Shown here one piece after another: positions 34,349 through 41,383 of a DNA stretch of 64,000 nt. Made by a program: the position numbers and the translations under genes. The stretch lies in contig DWYC01000051.1 of the NCBI GenBank assembly GCA_019118925.1, positions 1 through 64,000 on the forward strand, read 5' to 3'. Numbering within the stretch: the stretch's first letter is position 1; each line of letters opens with the position of its first letter. The notes beneath the pieces are model-generated. The model was not told the DNA's origin, made no database searches, and worked only from the letters and a program-made list of their open reading frames with translations. The DNA comes from Candidatus Flavonifractor intestinipullorum (lineage in GTDB: Bacteria > Bacillota > Clostridia > Oscillospirales > Oscillospiraceae).

Positions 34349-35134
34349 ATGACACAGGAAGAGCGGCGCGTGTACCTGATTCGGGCTCTGCTGGAAGAAA
34401 GCGGAACACAGGCCGGCGCCATCCCTGCACAGGAGCAGGCCCAGCGCGACCTTCTGCGCACTCTGATGAATGTACGGCCGCCCAGGCCGATCCGCCGGGA
34501 GGTTTTGGAGATTCAGGACGCATACCTTCAGACGGAGCGGGACCGGCGCGGCGTGGTGAACAGCGACGAACTGCCCGCCGTCCCGGGGCATCCCAATATC
34601 GTCCTCTGGCAGGGCGATATCACGACGCTGAAGGCGGATGCGATTGTAAACGCCGCCAACGGCGCGCTGCTGGGGTGTTTTCACCCGCTCCACAACTGCA
34701 TTGACAACCTGATCCACTCCCGAAGCGGAATGCAGCTGCGCCTTTTGTGCAGCGAGATCATGGCAAAACAGGGGCGGGAGGAGCCGGCGGGGAGGGCGAA
34801 ACTTACGCCTGCCTTCAATCTGCCGGGCCGATACATTCTCCATACAGTGGGGCCGGTGGTCTGCAGGGCGGTCGGCGCGTATGAGCGCGAAACGCTGGCC
34901 TCCTGCTACCGCTCCTGCCTGGAGCTGGCGGTGGAAAACGGCTGCCGGAGCGTGGCCTTCTGCTGCATCTCCACCGGGGAATTCCATTTTCCCAACGAAG
35001 CGGCCGCCAATATCGCGGTCCGGACCGTAATGTCCTGTCTGAACGCGCAGAAGGGGGACCTGCGGGTGATCTTCAATGTGTTCAAGGATGTGGATCTGCG
35101 CATTTATCAGCATCTCCTGGGGGTCTCCGAATGA
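34349..35134 (+). CDS. Zinc-containing macrodomain protein (protein-ADP-ribose hydrolase)
   Basis: Expected to remove ADP-ribose from a modified protein side chain. The 261 residues have a helical N-terminal extension (about 1-80) and then a macro fold with QGDITTLKADAIVNAANGALLGCFHPLHNCIDNLIH. The GCFxPxHxCID element (residues 109-119) supplies the Cys/His zinc ligands of the Zn-macro class linked to class M sirtuins. GRYILHTVGPVV and CCISTGEFHFP are the other macro loops. The ATG at 34349 follows GGAAG. Its stop overlaps the sirtuin start (ATGA), so both enzymes are made together. Confidence 0.92.
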   Translation: MTQEERRVYLIRALLEESGTQAGAIPAQEQAQRDLLRTLMNVRPPRPIRREVLEIQDAYLQTERDRRGVVNSDELPAVPGHPNIVLWQGDITTLKADAIVNAANGALLGCFHPLHNCIDNLIHSRSGMQLRLLCSEIMAKQGREEPAGRAKLTPAFNLPGRYILHTVGPVVCRAVGAYERETLASCYRSCLELAVENGCRSVAFCCISTGEFHFPNEAAANIAVRTVMSCLNAQKGDLRVIFNVFKDVDLRIYQHLLGVSE

Positions 35135-35997
35135 GAACGACAATACAGCAAACGCAGCGGGGCCTCGCCCGCTTTCGCGAGGCGCTCTCCCGGGCGGAGA
35201 CGGTCCTGATCGGCGCGGGGGCGGGCCTCTCCACCGCGGCGGGGTTTGTCTACGACGGCGCGCGGTTCCGCCGCTACTTTGCGGACTTTGAAGAAAAATA
35301 CGGGTTCCACGACATGTATTCCGGCGGATTTTACCCCTTTCCCACGCCGGAGGAGCGCTGGGCATACTGGAGCCGGTATATTTATATCAACCGCTATATG
35401 GACGCGCCCAAACCGGTTTACAGGGCGCTTTTGGATCTGGTGAAGGATAGGGACTACTTTGTCCTCACCACCAATGTGGACCACTGCTTTCAAAAGGCGG
35501 GCTTTGACAAGAAGCGGCTGTTTTACACCCAGGGGGATTATGGCCTGTGGCAATGCTCCAGGCCCTGCCACAACAAGACCTATGACAACGAGGCGGCCGT
35601 CCGGCAGATGGTGAAAGAACAGCGCGGGATGCGTATCCCCACAGAGCGGATTCCCCGCTGCCCGGTGTGCGGCGCGCCCATGAGCATGAACCTGCGGGCG
35701 GACGATACCTTTGTTCAGGACGAAGGCTGGTACCGCGCCGCAGAGCGGTATGGGGAGTTTGTGCGCCGGCATGAAAATACGGCGGTTCTCTATCTGGAAC
35801 TGGGAGTTGGAATGAATACGCCGGGTATTATTAAGTATCCTTTTTGGCAGCAGGTATTCAAACATCCCCGGGCAGGATACATCTGCGTCAACCGGGGACA
35901 GGCGTATGCGCCGCGCGAAATTGCAGATCGGAGCCTCTGCCTCGATATGGATGCAGCACGGCTGCTGCTGGCCGGCGAGGCTTCTCTGACCGGCTGA
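35131..35997 (+). CDS. Class M sirtuin (SirTM), protein ADP-ribosyltransferase
   Basis: NAD-dependent enzyme expected to ADP-ribosylate a partner protein rather than deacetylate. In its 288 residues, GAGAGLSTAAGF (residues 28-39) binds NAD, TTNVDH holds N115 and D117, and FYTQGDYG has Gln134 where deacetylase sirtuins have the catalytic His, which is the class M hallmark. Cys142, Cys146, Cys177 and Cys180 form the structural zinc site. It is coupled to the macrodomain gene. The usual partners, a GcvH-like carrier and a lipoate ligase, are absent nearby, so the target is open. The terminator at 36088 ends the unit. Confidence 0.93.
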   Translation: MRTTIQQTQRGLARFREALSRAETVLIGAGAGLSTAAGFVYDGARFRRYFADFEEKYGFHDMYSGGFYPFPTPEERWAYWSRYIYINRYMDAPKPVYRALLDLVKDRDYFVLTTNVDHCFQKAGFDKKRLFYTQGDYGLWQCSRPCHNKTYDNEAAVRQMVKEQRGMRIPTERIPRCPVCGAPMSMNLRADDTFVQDEGWYRAAERYGEFVRRHENTAVLYLELGVGMNTPGIIKYPFWQQVFKHPRAGYICVNRGQAYAPREIADRSLCLDMDAARLLLAGEASLTG

Positions 35998-36087
35998 CAA
36001 AACGGGGGGACGGAGCCTCCGGCCGCCGCCTGCTTTCCGCATGGAATAGCCGGCTCATAACGCATAACATAAAATACCGGAAAAACA

Positions 36088-36124
36088 AACCGGCGCCGCG
36101 GAATTTCACTCCGCGGCGCCGGTT
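36088..36124. terminator. Bidirectional terminator between the sirtuin and DUF5655 genes
   Basis: A 15-bp perfect stem (36088-36102 with 36110-36124) and 7-nt loop. On the minus strand it is followed by TGTTTTT. The stretch 35998-36087 shows nothing else. Confidence 0.85.
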
Positions 36125-36128
36125 CAGA

Positions 36129-37022
36129 TCAGTTTTCATAATAAGCGCGGTCCAACAATGGCTTGGCGGTTTCAAAATCTTCGCTGCTTTTGATGATCAC
36201 CCGAAGGTCACCCGTACCCCAATGTCCCTTTCCCCGGACATCCTCTATTTTCCCCGGCTGAAGGTCTACCGTATCGGGGTTCAGACGAAGGTGCATTAAA
36301 ATATAGCTCTGATATACTTCTACACAGGCGATGTTCTTCACCTTTTTAAACGCAACATAGAGCTTAAGCTGATTTTCCGCAATATCGTCGCCCAGAGAGA
36401 GAATATAGTCATGGATCGAGAAGTACAGGTTTTGAAAAAGACTGCTGGTCTCCTCCAGACGCTGGCGGAACGATTTGTCCCCCTTGGATTTCTTGACCGG
36501 GACGGGAGACTCTTCCAGGGAGGGCTGCACCTGCGGGGTGTTCAAAAATTCGAACGCGAGGAACTCCTCTCCGTACTTTCGATATTTCACCAGCTTGATG
36601 TTCCGCTGCATCTGGTTGACCGCGTGCTCATCAAATTTTGTAAAATCGCTGGCGATGCAGATCACACAGGGCATACTCCAGTCGATCTGCTCCGCTTTTT
36701 CCAGACCCAGTTCCTCCATCACCAGCAGTTTGAAATCGGCCTTGTGATCCAACAGCCAATCGAGATAGAACAACCCCTGATTGATCACGTTCTCATTCAT
36801 GCTCCGTTTATACTCAAAGATAACCGGGCAGTTGTTCTCATCGATTCCGATGCTGTCCATTCGGCCGTTGGTAATTTTGTACTCGGATTTTAGGAAAGTT
36901 ACCCCGAAAAAGGTCGTCATATTTTGCTCAAGGAGCGTCTGTAACTCCCGCTCCAGCGCCACTTGGGAGGACGGCAACTCTGCTACGCCGTGTTTGAGTG
37001 AGAACAATTTAAAGTCGGCCAT
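36129..37022 (-). CDS. PD-(D/E)XK nuclease-like protein with C-terminal DUF5655 domain
   Basis: A 297-residue soluble protein. The N-terminal part has a restriction-like core: GRMDSIGID with Asp56, then IFEYKR with Glu70 and Lys72 (the D-x13-ExK pattern), followed by INQGLFYLDWLLDHK. The C-terminal third (IHDYILSLGDDIAE... to the end) is a DUF5655-type domain, often found with predicted endonucleases and defence genes. The ATG at 37022 follows GGGAGGGG. Base composition is clearly more AT-rich than neighbouring housekeeping genes, so acquisition is likely. It stands alone between two terminators. The role is unproven; DNA repair, defence or RNA/DNA metabolism are all possible. Confidence 0.82.
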   Translation of the reverse strand: MADFKLFSLKHGVAELPSSQVALERELQTLLEQNMTTFFGVTFLKSEYKITNGRMDSIGIDENNCPVIFEYKRSMNENVINQGLFYLDWLLDHKADFKLLVMEELGLEKAEQIDWSMPCVICIASDFTKFDEHAVNQMQRNIKLVKYRKYGEEFLAFEFLNTPQVQPSLEESPVPVKKSKGDKSFRQRLEETSSLFQNLYFSIHDYILSLGDDIAENQLKLYVAFKKVKNIACVEVYQSYILMHLRLNPDTVDLQPGKIEDVRGKGHWGTGDLRVIIKSSEDFETAKPLLDRAYYEN

Positions 37023-37052
37023 GGCAACCCCTCCCGGATGGTTTCTTTTGTG

Positions 37053-37088
37053 AAAAAGGCTCCAGAAGCACTTGCTTCTGGAGCCTTT
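37053..37088 (-). terminator. Terminator of tRNA-Ser(CGA)
   Basis: A long palindrome, AAAGGCTCCAGAAGCA (37055-37070) with 37073-37088. On the minus strand it starts at the tRNA CCA end and is followed by TTTTT. Confidence 0.85.
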
Positions 37089-37176
37089 GGCGCAGCGGGT
37101 GGGATTCGAACCCACGTGCGGTTGCCCGCAAACTGATTTCGAGTCAGCCCCGTTATGACCACTTCGATACCGCTGC
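37088..37176 (-). tRNA. tRNA-Ser(CGA)
   Basis: Minus-strand cloverleaf with acceptor GCAGCGG/CCGCTGC, anticodon loop CTCGAAA (anticodon CGA, reads UCG), a long variable arm as in class II tRNAs, T-loop GTTCGAATC, discriminator G and an encoded CCA. Confidence 0.97.
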
Positions 37177-37242
37177 ACAGATGAAGTTGACGGCTCAGAA
37201 CGAGCTTATTCAGTTTACCTCATTTTTGGAGCGTTGTCAATA

Positions 37243-37271
37243 TTGCGCGGCGAGGAAAAATGGGCTATAAT
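37243..37271 (+). promoter_or_regulatory. Sigma-A promoter of xpt
   Basis: TTGCGC (37243-37248), 17-nt spacer, TATAAT (37266-37271). The roughly 45-nt leader is too short for a purine riboswitch. Confidence 0.65.
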
Positions 37272-37319
37272 CAAGCTACTGTAATCACCCCGCGCCGGCG
37301 GGGAGAAGTGAGGAACGGC

Positions 37320-37895
37320 ATGAAGGAACTAAAACAGCGCATCCTGCAAGAGGCCCTGGTGGGGGAGGGGGATATCATCCATGTGGATATGTTCCTCAAC
37401 CACTGTATGGACATGGAGCTGATGGAGCACATGGGCGCCGAACTGGCCCGCCGTTTTCGGGGAGAAAAGGTCACCAAGGTGCTCACGGTGGAGAGCTCCG
37501 GCATCGCGCTGGCCTGCTTTACAGGGCGGGCGCTGAAAGTGCCGGTCATCTACGCCAAAAAATTTCAGACCGGCTACATAGACCCCGACGTCTATTCCGC
37601 CGAGACCCACTCCTTTTCCATGGAGAAGTCCTATACCATCCGGGTATCGAAAAAATATCTGGGGGAGGAGGACCGGGTGCTGCTGGTGGACGATATTCTG
37701 GCCAACGGCCAGTCGGCGCTGGCCATGCTGGAGCTGGTGTCCAAAGCGGGCGGTGAGACGGTGGGCATGGGCGTGGCCATCGAGAAGCGCATGCGGGAGG
37801 GCGGCGGCGTCCTGCGCCGCATGGGCGTCCGGGTGGAGGCCCTGGCCACGGTGGAGCGCATTGAGGGCGGGCGGATTCTTTTGGCCGCCGACTAA
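37320..37895 (+). CDS. xpt: Xanthine phosphoribosyltransferase
   Basis: Salvages xanthine to XMP with PRPP. The 191-residue protein begins MKELKQRILQEA. It has VDMFLNHCMDMELM typical of Xpt, KVLTVESSGIALA, and the PRPP motif RVLLVDDILANGQSA (about residues 120-134). The start at 37320 follows GTGAGGAA. No xanthine permease gene follows, unlike the Bacillus xpt-pbuX pair, and it lies 14 bp upstream of the fumarase genes, an uncommon association. Confidence 0.94.
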   Translation: MKELKQRILQEALVGEGDIIHVDMFLNHCMDMELMEHMGAELARRFRGEKVTKVLTVESSGIALACFTGRALKVPVIYAKKFQTGYIDPDVYSAETHSFSMEKSYTIRVSKKYLGEEDRVLLVDDILANGQSALAMLELVSKAGGETVGMGVAIEKRMREGGGVLRRMGVRVEALATVERIEGGRILLAAD

Positions 37896-37909
37896 GGAGG
37901 GAGAACAAC

Positions 37910-38752
37910 ATGCGGGAGGTAGACGTGAGCGCCGTTACCGGCGCGGTGCGGGAGCTGTGTATCCTGGCCAACTGTACTCTGCCGGAGGATGTGCGCCGGC
38001 GCATTCAGGACTGCCGGGCGGCGGAGGACTGGCCGGTGGCCCGGGATGTACTGGACCAGATTGTGGAAAATTATGAGATTGCCGGGGCGGAGGGCGTGCC
38101 CATCTGCCAGGATACGGGGATGGCCTGCGTCTTTCTGGAGGTGGGCCAGGAGGTCCACTTCACCGGCGGCGGCCTTTATGAGGCCGTCCACGAGGGCGTG
38201 CGCCGGGGCTACCGGGACGGCTACCTGCGCAAGTCGGTGGTGGGCGACCCGCTGGAGCGGAAAAACACCGGGGACAACACCCCCGCCATGATCTACTGCG
38301 ACCTGGTTCCCGGCGACCGGGTGAAGATCACGGTGGCGCCCAAAGGGTTCGGCAGCGAAAACATGAGCCAGATTAAGATGCTCAAGCCCTCCGACGGGCT
38401 GGAGGGGGTCAAGCGCTTTGTGCTCCAGGTGGTGGAGGACGCGGGTCCCAACCCCTGCCCTCCCATTGTGGTGGGGGTGGGCCTGGGCGGCACCTTTGAC
38501 AAAGCCGCCCTGCTGGCCAAGAAGGCGCTGATGCGCCCCCTGGACGAGCCCCATCCCAATCCCTTCTACCGGGAGCTGGAGGAAGAGCTGCTGGAGGAGA
38601 TCAACCGGAAGGGGATCGGCCCCCAGGGCTTCGGCGGCCGGACCACCGCATTGAGCGTGAACATCGAAGTCATGCCCACCCACATCGCCGGGCTGCCCTG
38701 CGCGGTGAACATCAACTGTCACGTAACCCGCCACCAGACGGCGGAGCTCTAA
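37910..38752 (+). CDS. Class I fumarate hydratase, alpha subunit
   Basis: With the beta subunit it forms an oxygen-sensitive 4Fe-4S enzyme interconverting fumarate and malate. Its 280 residues have PICQDTGMACVFLEVG with the cluster Cys66, GDNTPAMIY, APKGFGSENMSQ, NPCPPIVVGVGLGGTFD and the final INCHVTRH (the other cluster cysteines). Tartrate dehydratase has the same fold and cannot be wholly excluded. GGAGGGAG precedes the ATG. It follows xpt by 14 bp and the beta gene follows after 14 bp, so this is one operon. Confidence 0.93.
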   Translation: MREVDVSAVTGAVRELCILANCTLPEDVRRRIQDCRAAEDWPVARDVLDQIVENYEIAGAEGVPICQDTGMACVFLEVGQEVHFTGGGLYEAVHEGVRRGYRDGYLRKSVVGDPLERKNTGDNTPAMIYCDLVPGDRVKITVAPKGFGSENMSQIKMLKPSDGLEGVKRFVLQVVEDAGPNPCPPIVVGVGLGGTFDKAALLAKKALMRPLDEPHPNPFYRELEEELLEEINRKGIGPQGFGGRTTALSVNIEVMPTHIAGLPCAVNINCHVTRHQTAEL

Positions 38753-38766
38753 AAAGGAGGCGCGCC

Positions 38767-39333
38767 ATGGCACGCAGATTGACTACCCCCCTCACCCGGG
38801 AGAAGCTCCGGGACCTGCGCTGCGGGGAGAGCGTCACGATTACCGGAACCATCTACACCGCCCGGGACGCCGCCCACAAGCGCCTGGTGGAGCTGGCCAG
38901 AGCGGGCAAACCCCTGCCTTTTGACATTCGGGACGCCACTATCTACTATGTGGGTCCCACGCCGGCCCGCCCGGGAACGTCCATCGGCTCGGCCGGTCCC
39001 ACCACCAGCTACCGCATGGACGCCTATTCCCCCACGCTCATCGCCCTGGGGGAGACCGGCATGATCGGCAAGGGCAAGCGCGGGCCCGAGGTGGTGGAGG
39101 CCATGAAACAGCACGGCGCGGTCTATTTCGGGGCCATCGGCGGGGCGGGGGCCCTCCTGGCCCGGTGCGTCAAAAAGGCCGAGATTGTGGCTTATGAGGA
39201 TCTGGGGGCGGAGGCCGTCCGCCGTCTGGAGGTGGAGGAACTGCCCGTGGTGGTGGTCATCGACAGCCAGGGCCGCAGCCTCTACGAGACCGGCCGGCGG
39301 GACTATCTGGAACACCGCCGGGAGGAGCCCTAA
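38767..39333 (+). CDS. Class I fumarate hydratase, beta subunit
   Basis: The second half of the two-part fumarase. Its 188 residues have TGTIYTARDAAHKRL, GPTPARPGTSIGSAGPTTSYRMD (substrate loop), GMIGKG and FGAIGGAGALLARCVK, and the length is normal for a split enzyme. AAGGAGG lies 9 nt before the ATG. It provides malate/fumarate interconversion in an incomplete anaerobic TCA cycle. Confidence 0.95.
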   Translation: MARRLTTPLTREKLRDLRCGESVTITGTIYTARDAAHKRLVELARAGKPLPFDIRDATIYYVGPTPARPGTSIGSAGPTTSYRMDAYSPTLIALGETGMIGKGKRGPEVVEAMKQHGAVYFGAIGGAGALLARCVKKAEIVAYEDLGAEAVRRLEVEELPVVVVIDSQGRSLYETGRRDYLEHRREEP

Positions 39334-39362
39334 AAAAATTCTCGGATTTTTAAAAATTTCTC

Positions 39363-39391
39363 TTGCAATCTTCGCCCGGAGGATGTATAAT
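39363..39391 (+). promoter_or_regulatory. Sigma-A promoter of the tRNA-Pro/tRNA-Leu unit
   Basis: TTGCAA (39363-39368), 17-nt spacer, TATAAT (39386-39391). Confidence 0.8.
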
Positions 39392-39440
39392 AACCTTCGT
39401 TGCAGCGGTGATGCTTGCTGCTGCGGTCGACAGGAATGAT

Positions 39441-39517
39441 CCGGGTGTAGCGAAGTTTGGTATCGCGCGTGGTTTGGGACCACGAGACCGCAGGTTCAAG
39501 TCCTGTCACCCGGACCA
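39441..39517 (+). tRNA. tRNA-Pro(TGG)
   Basis: Acceptor CCGGGTG/CACCCGG, anticodon loop TTTGGGA within stem CGTGG/CCACG (anticodon TGG), T-loop GTTCAAGTC, CCA encoded. Confidence 0.97.
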
Positions 39518-39520
39518 TAT

Positions 39521-39608
39521 GCGCGAGTGGTGGAATTGGCAGACTCGCTAGATTCAGGTTCTAGTGTGCATTACGCACGTGCGGGTTCAAGTCCCGCCTC
39601 GCGCACCA
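39521..39608 (+). tRNA. tRNA-Leu(CAG)
   Basis: Acceptor GCGCGAG/CTCGCGC, anticodon loop TTCAGGT (anticodon CAG), long variable arm, T-loop GTTCAAGTC, CCA encoded. It is 3 nt after tRNA-Pro in the same transcript. Confidence 0.97.
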
Positions 39609-39609
39609 T

Positions 39610-39645
39610 AAGAAAAGGCAACTGCGTAGGCAGTTGCCTTTTCTT
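39610..39645 (+). terminator. Terminator of the tRNA-Pro/Leu unit
   Basis: A 16-bp perfect stem AAGAAAAGGCAACTGC (39610-39625) with 39630-39645, loop GTAG, T-rich 3' arm. Its GCAACTGC/GCAGTTGC core is shared with the tRNA-Gly terminator at 49402. Confidence 0.92.
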
Positions 39646-39708
39646 GTCTCAAGACATCGAGCGCTGAAAGCGGCAGGGCCGCAAGGCGGAAAAGGAGCGT
39701 AGGACCCC

Positions 39709-40425
39709 ATGAGAATGAGAAAGAAACCCAATCTGGACCGCCGCCTGGCGCGCTGCGCGGATATGCTGGCGGCGGAGCCGGAGGCGTGGAAGGGCCGCTG
39801 GCGCACGCGCCAGCCTGAGGCCCGGGAGCTCCATCTGGAGATCGGCTGCGGAAAGGGGCGCTTCACGGTGGAGACCGCCCGCCTCCACCCGGAGAACCTC
39901 TATATCGCCATCGAGCGGGTGCCCGACGCCATGATTATCGCCATGGAGCGGGCTCAGGAGCAGGGCGTGAAGAACGTGTGCTTTATCGACGCCGACGCCG
40001 CGCGGCTGCGGGACTACTTTGCGCCCGGAGAGGTGGACCGCATTTATCTCAACTTCAGCGATCCCTGGCCCTCCCACCGCCACTCCAAGCGCCGGCTGAC
40101 CCATACGGACTTTCTGATGCGCTACCGCCAGGTGCTCCGCCCAGGCGGGGAGATCCACTTCAAGACCGATAACAGCGATCTCTATGAGTGGTCCCTCTTT
40201 CAGTTCCCCAAGGCGGGCTTTGCCCTCTCCGAGGTGACTCGGGACCTGCACTGGGACGGCGTGCAGGGCGTTATGACCGACTACGAGGAGAAGTTTTTCC
40301 AGCAGGGCAAGCCCATCAACCGCTGTGTGGCGGCTATGGGCGCGCTCCCGGCGGAGATGGAGGAATGGATTGACCCTCTGGACAAGCCCCGCACCGCCCG
40401 CCCGGCGGCTTCCGAGGAGGAGTAA
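39709..40425 (+). CDS. trmB: tRNA (guanine-N7-)-methyltransferase
   Basis: Methylates G46 in tRNA variable loops using SAM. In its 238 residues, LHLEIGCGKGRFTVETA (about residues 43-59) is the SAM loop, YIAIERV follows, and NFSDPWPSHRHSKRRL (about residues 114-129) is the TrmB signature. The end EMEEWIDPLDKPRTARP is an acidic/Pro-rich tail slightly longer than usual. AAGGAG lies 11 nt before the ATG at 39709; ATG 39715 is an alternative. It stands next to tRNA genes, although these have their own terminator. Confidence 0.95.
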   Translation: MRMRKKPNLDRRLARCADMLAAEPEAWKGRWRTRQPEARELHLEIGCGKGRFTVETARLHPENLYIAIERVPDAMIIAMERAQEQGVKNVCFIDADAARLRDYFAPGEVDRIYLNFSDPWPSHRHSKRRLTHTDFLMRYRQVLRPGGEIHFKTDNSDLYEWSLFQFPKAGFALSEVTRDLHWDGVQGVMTDYEEKFFQQGKPINRCVAAMGALPAEMEEWIDPLDKPRTARPAASEEE

Positions 40426-40443
40426 GGGGCCGGAAAAAAGCGC

Positions 40444-40480
40444 ACGTCCCTTCCGCCGTACCGGCGGGAGGGACGTTTTT
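40444..40480 (+). terminator. Terminator after trmB
   Basis: ACGTCCCTTCCGCC (40444-40457) with GGCGGGAGGGACGT (40463-40476, one wobble), followed by TTTT. Confidence 0.9.
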
Positions 40481-40499
40481 GTACCTGGAGCAGAGCACA

Positions 40500-40525
40500 C
40501 CCCCGGCGTTTGCAGACGCCGGGGG
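40500..40525. other. GC hairpin preceding repeat copy 1
   Basis: CCCCCGGCGT (40500-40509) / ACGCCGGGGG (40516-40525). It occupies the same place relative to repeat copy 1 as the hairpin at 40664-40694 does to copy 2, so hairpin plus repeat looks like one unit. Confidence 0.6.
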
Positions 40526-40539
40526 CAGTTCCGCTGTGG

Positions 40540-40647
40540 TTTGCGCTGCTTTGAAGAAAAGAGATGTGAGTAAAGTAGAAGGAGGATGCGCGGAACGGAC
40601 GAACCGAAGCCCAAAAGGCTCATCCGCTCCGGGCGTCCCGCTTCCCG
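40540..40647. repeat. Direct repeat copy 1 (108 bp)
   Basis: 108 bp from TTTGCGCTGCTTTG to GCTTCCCG, repeated at 40706 with about five differences and a period of exactly 166 bp. It contains GGAGGATGCGCGGAACGGACG and the small stem AGCC-caaaa-GGCT. All frames crossing it give low-complexity peptides, so no gene is called. Confidence 0.93.
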
Positions 40648-40663
40648 CCGGAAGAGGGATGCG

Positions 40664-40694
40664 GCCGGGCGGCGGGAGAAAGCCGCCGCCCGGC
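40664..40694. other. GC hairpin preceding repeat copy 2
   Basis: Perfect 12-bp stem GCCGGGCGGCGG (40664-40675) / CCGCCGCCCGGC (40683-40694) with a 7-nt loop. It is unlike the first hairpin in sequence but equal in position, which suggests the structure is conserved rather than the sequence. Confidence 0.65.
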
Positions 40695-40705
40695 CTGTGT
40701 CTGCG

Positions 40706-40813
40706 TTTGCGCTGCTTTGGAGAAAAGAGATGTGAGTGAAGTAGAAGGAGGATGCGCGGAACGGACGAACCGAAGCCCAAAAGGCTCATCCGCTCCGAGC
40801 ATCCCGCTTCCCG
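40706..40813. repeat. Direct repeat copy 2 (108 bp)
   Basis: Second copy of the 108-bp repeat. Differences from copy 1 are single transitions (GAAG/GGAG, GTAA/GTGA, GGGC/GAGC, GTCC/ATCC). The interval 40426-40926 contains only these repeats, their hairpins and the trmB terminator. Confidence 0.93.
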
Positions 40814-40926
40814 AGGGAAGCGGCACACTCAGCTTAAATTTGGAACGAGGGAAGGAAACCGGTGCGATGTCTCCCGGCGGCGGAACGGGCCGCCGGAACG
40901 GGGAGAACATCCATCACAGGGGAAAA

Positions 40927-41352
40927 TCAGGACTTCGCCAGAGCGGCTCCCAGGGCCTTGCACTGGGCCAGAGCGTCGTCGTCGGGGGTCTCGTGGGCCA
41001 TCAGGCCGTCCTGGCACAGATTGGCCCCGGCGCCCTCGGCCCGCTCCTGCCAGTCCCGCATCCACGCCCCGTCGCCCCAGCCGTAGGAGCCGAAGAGGGC
41101 CAGCTTTTTGCCGCCCAATTTGGGCTCCAGTTCGGCAAAGAAGGGCTCAAATTCGCTCTCCTCCAAAACCTCGGCGCCCATAGCGGGGCAGCCCAGCGCC
41201 AGAGCGCTGTATCCGGCGGCCTTGGCGGCGTCCACCTCGGAGACTGAGAAGAGGTCGACCGCCGCGCCGGCCTCCTTGGCGCCTTCGGCCACGGCCATAG
41301 CCATACGCTCGGTGTTGCCCGAGCCCGACCAATAGATCACTGCAAGCTGCAT
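40927..41352 (-). CDS. Flavodoxin
   Basis: A small FMN electron carrier that replaces ferredoxin when iron is short. In its 141 residues, MQLAVIYWSGSGNTERMA gives the phosphate-binding loop (SGSGNT), LGCPAMGAE is the 50s loop, and FGSYGWGDGAWMRDW is the 90s loop. The ATG at 41352 lies 9 nt after AAGGAG. It is downstream of the DUF3793 gene in one operon, whose promoter region has two matching inverted repeats, so metal (iron) control is likely. Confidence 0.94.
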   Translation of the reverse strand: MQLAVIYWSGSGNTERMAMAVAEGAKEAGAAVDLFSVSEVDAAKAAGYSALALGCPAMGAEVLEESEFEPFFAELEPKLGGKKLALFGSYGWGDGAWMRDWQERAEGAGANLCQDGLMAHETPDDDALAQCKALGAALAKS

Positions 41353-41383
41353 GATAGAATTCTCCTTTCTGTTCGGGCGGCGC

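Noticed and set aside
32000..37176. A genomic island integrated at tRNA-Ser(CGA)
   Set aside because: No integrase gene and no second copy of the tRNA 3' end were found in the interval. Only the DUF5655 gene looks compositionally foreign.
37272..37319. A purine riboswitch upstream of xpt
   Set aside because: The leader is only about 45 nt and lacks the conserved aptamer loops.
40334..40828. A 164-codon minus-strand frame with repeated peptide blocks
   Set aside because: The repeated peptides come from the 108-bp DNA repeat. The frame runs into the trmB 3' end and its terminator, and there is no ribosome site.
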